Origin: Gammaproteobacteria bacterium
GTDB lineage: Bacteria; Pseudomonadota; Gammaproteobacteria; Chromatiales; Chromatiaceae
DNA: 14,302 nucleotides
Direction of reading: 5' to 3'
Assembly (NCBI GenBank): GCA_019136395.1
Contig: JAGVUH010000473.1
Coordinates: 1-14,302 of the forward strand
Below, piece by piece: positions 13,475-14,302 of this stretch. Within the stretch, counting starts at the first letter, position 1, and each line of letters opens with the position of its first letter. The notes below the pieces were generated by a model. It was not told where the DNA came from. It ran no database searches and saw only the letters and a program-made list of their open reading frames with translations. The translations under genes were made by a program, and so were the position numbers.

Positions 13475-14263
13475 TTAGGCCTCCAGCCGTGGCAACCGAT
13501 AGAGGCTTGGGCCCGCCAGATCAATACCGCACTCCAGCCCCGCGAACCAGTCGAGGAATTCAACCACCACCTCGCGGCCCTGCAAATACCTGCCATGCTG
13601 AGGCACCAGGGTTTCGACGTCCAGTTCCCGCACCATCTCCACCCAGTAGCGGCAGACCTTACCCGACGCCATGTAGCGGCGATGGAAGGGGGTCATCGCG
13701 GGCAGGATTTCGGCCAGATTCGCCACGGGTTGAGGGAGCACCTGATGGGGAAAATTGGCGCCGATGTCCCCGGAAAAGAGGATCCGGCTGGTGGGATCGT
13801 AGAAGGAAAAGTTACCTTCCGCATGCAGGAAGTGCGCGGGCAGGATGTTGAGCGTTCCCGCGCCCAGGCCCAGGATCAGCCCTTGGTCCGGAACGGATAT
13901 GACCCGGTCCTCCAGCCGACCTGGGTGAGTGAAATGGGGAATGAAGCGTTCCCAAACCGCTGGAATCACGATCGTGCAACGGGTCTCGGTCAGCCAGAGG
14001 TCCAGCGAGGAGATGATGTCCGGATCCTGATGGGAGGCCAGGACAAAATCGAGCCCCACGGGATCCAGGTAAGCGCTGAGCGCCCGCCGCAGCGGATCGA
14101 AGGTCATCTCCCCCCCAGGATCAAGGAGTGCGGCGTGCCCCTGGTCCAGGATGATCACCTGATTCGCCTGTACCGCCTCGCCTGTCACCAGATTCTGGAA
14201 CAGGAGGCAGCGGTGAGAGCCATCGTTGTAAAGTTCCAGCGCCATCTTCACTTCGTCCGCCAT
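13475..14263 (-). CDS. Stand-alone oxygen-binding di-iron (ODP) metallo-beta-lactamase-fold protein
   Basis: This 262-residue protein has the metallo-beta-lactamase fold of the flavodiiron protein core but no flavodoxin or rubredoxin domain. Ligand motifs: LASHQDPDIISS with His78, Asp80 and Asp82; PAHFLHAEGNFSFYDP with His144/His147; ILFSGDIGANF with Asp166; VPQHGRYL with His223. In flavodiiron enzymes the first motif is HxExDH; here Glu is Asp and the final His is Ile83. Without an FMN domain, an oxygen or redox sensing role, or a partner reductase, is more likely than autonomous O2/NO reduction. That is inference, supported by the known existence of free-standing ODP sensor domains. The ATG at 14263 has no clear ribosome binding site; the Met at residue 7 (preceded by GAAGTGAAG) is possible. 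It converges on the small-protein gene. Confidence 0.85.
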   Translation of the reverse strand: MADEVKMALELYNDGSHRCLLFQNLVTGEAVQANQVIILDQGHAALLDPGGEMTFDPLRRALSAYLDPVGLDFVLASHQDPDIISSLDLWLTETRCTIVIPAVWERFIPHFTHPGRLEDRVISVPDQGLILGLGAGTLNILPAHFLHAEGNFSFYDPTSRILFSGDIGANFPHQVLPQPVANLAEILPAMTPFHRRYMASGKVCRYWVEMVRELDVETLVPQHGRYLQGREVVVEFLDWFAGLECGIDLAGPSLYRLPRLEA

Positions 14264-14302
14264 AACGGAATGTGGGTTGAAGGGGGGATCTTCCCCGACC
14301 CG

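Noticed and set aside
13021..13851. Plus-strand ORF of 276 codons overlapping the small protein gene and the ODP gene
   Set aside because: It crosses a strong intrinsic terminator, overlaps two better-supported genes in other frames, and its product is low-complexity Arg/Pro-rich.

Overview
The base composition is GC-rich and the proteins resemble those of Gammaproteobacteria. The purple-sulfur/Chromatiales-like assignment is my inference from gene content and protein style, not a database match. The window is chromosomal, housekeeping-type DNA. I see no phage, transposase, CRISPR array, rRNA or tRNA.

Left half (bases 1 to 8347) is all on the minus strand. Read 5' to 3' it runs envC (divisome/murein hydrolase activator), a periplasmic S41 C-terminal processing protease (ctpA/prc type), a broken DJ-1/ThiJ/YajL-family gene, a WecA/WbpL-type polyprenyl-phosphate sugar-1-phosphate transferase, a 43-codon ORF that looks like the stump of a Rossmann-fold sugar epimerase gene, then gspE and gspF of a type II secretion system. 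gspF runs off the left edge of the window. Spacings are short from envC down to the transferase (59 bp, about 10 bp, then an overlapping or near-overlapping junction), so this part is probably one transcription unit. gspE-gspF may be a separate unit.

Middle (8348 to 11186) is on the plus strand: a small ArsR-family repressor, a membrane-anchored rhodanese (YibN-like), secB and gpsA. With the convergent trmL and the divergent envC this resembles the Escherichia coli neighbourhood gpmM-envC // yibN-grxC-secB-gpsA-cysE-trmL, but gpmM, grxC and cysE are absent here and the ArsR gene stands where gpmM would be. The ArsR protein carries two cysteines exactly 66 residues apart, at the positions used by the persulfide sensors SqrR and BigR. 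This is the most interesting functional hint in the window, because the next gene is a rhodanese.

Right part (11187 to 14302): trmL (minus) lies back to back with a class 1B dihydroorotate dehydrogenase gene (plus). It is followed by a 74-residue orphan protein with its own candidate promoter and a strong intrinsic terminator. Last comes a minus-strand stand-alone di-iron 'ODP' metallo-beta-lactamase-fold protein with one altered metal ligand.

At DNA level, short perfect tandem duplications (7, 15, 15 and 20 bp units) sit in four of the gene-to-gene junctions. A 36-bp tandem repeat lies inside the ctpA linker. A perfect 18-bp inverted repeat separates gpsA from trmL. No stretch longer than 300 bases lacks a gene.
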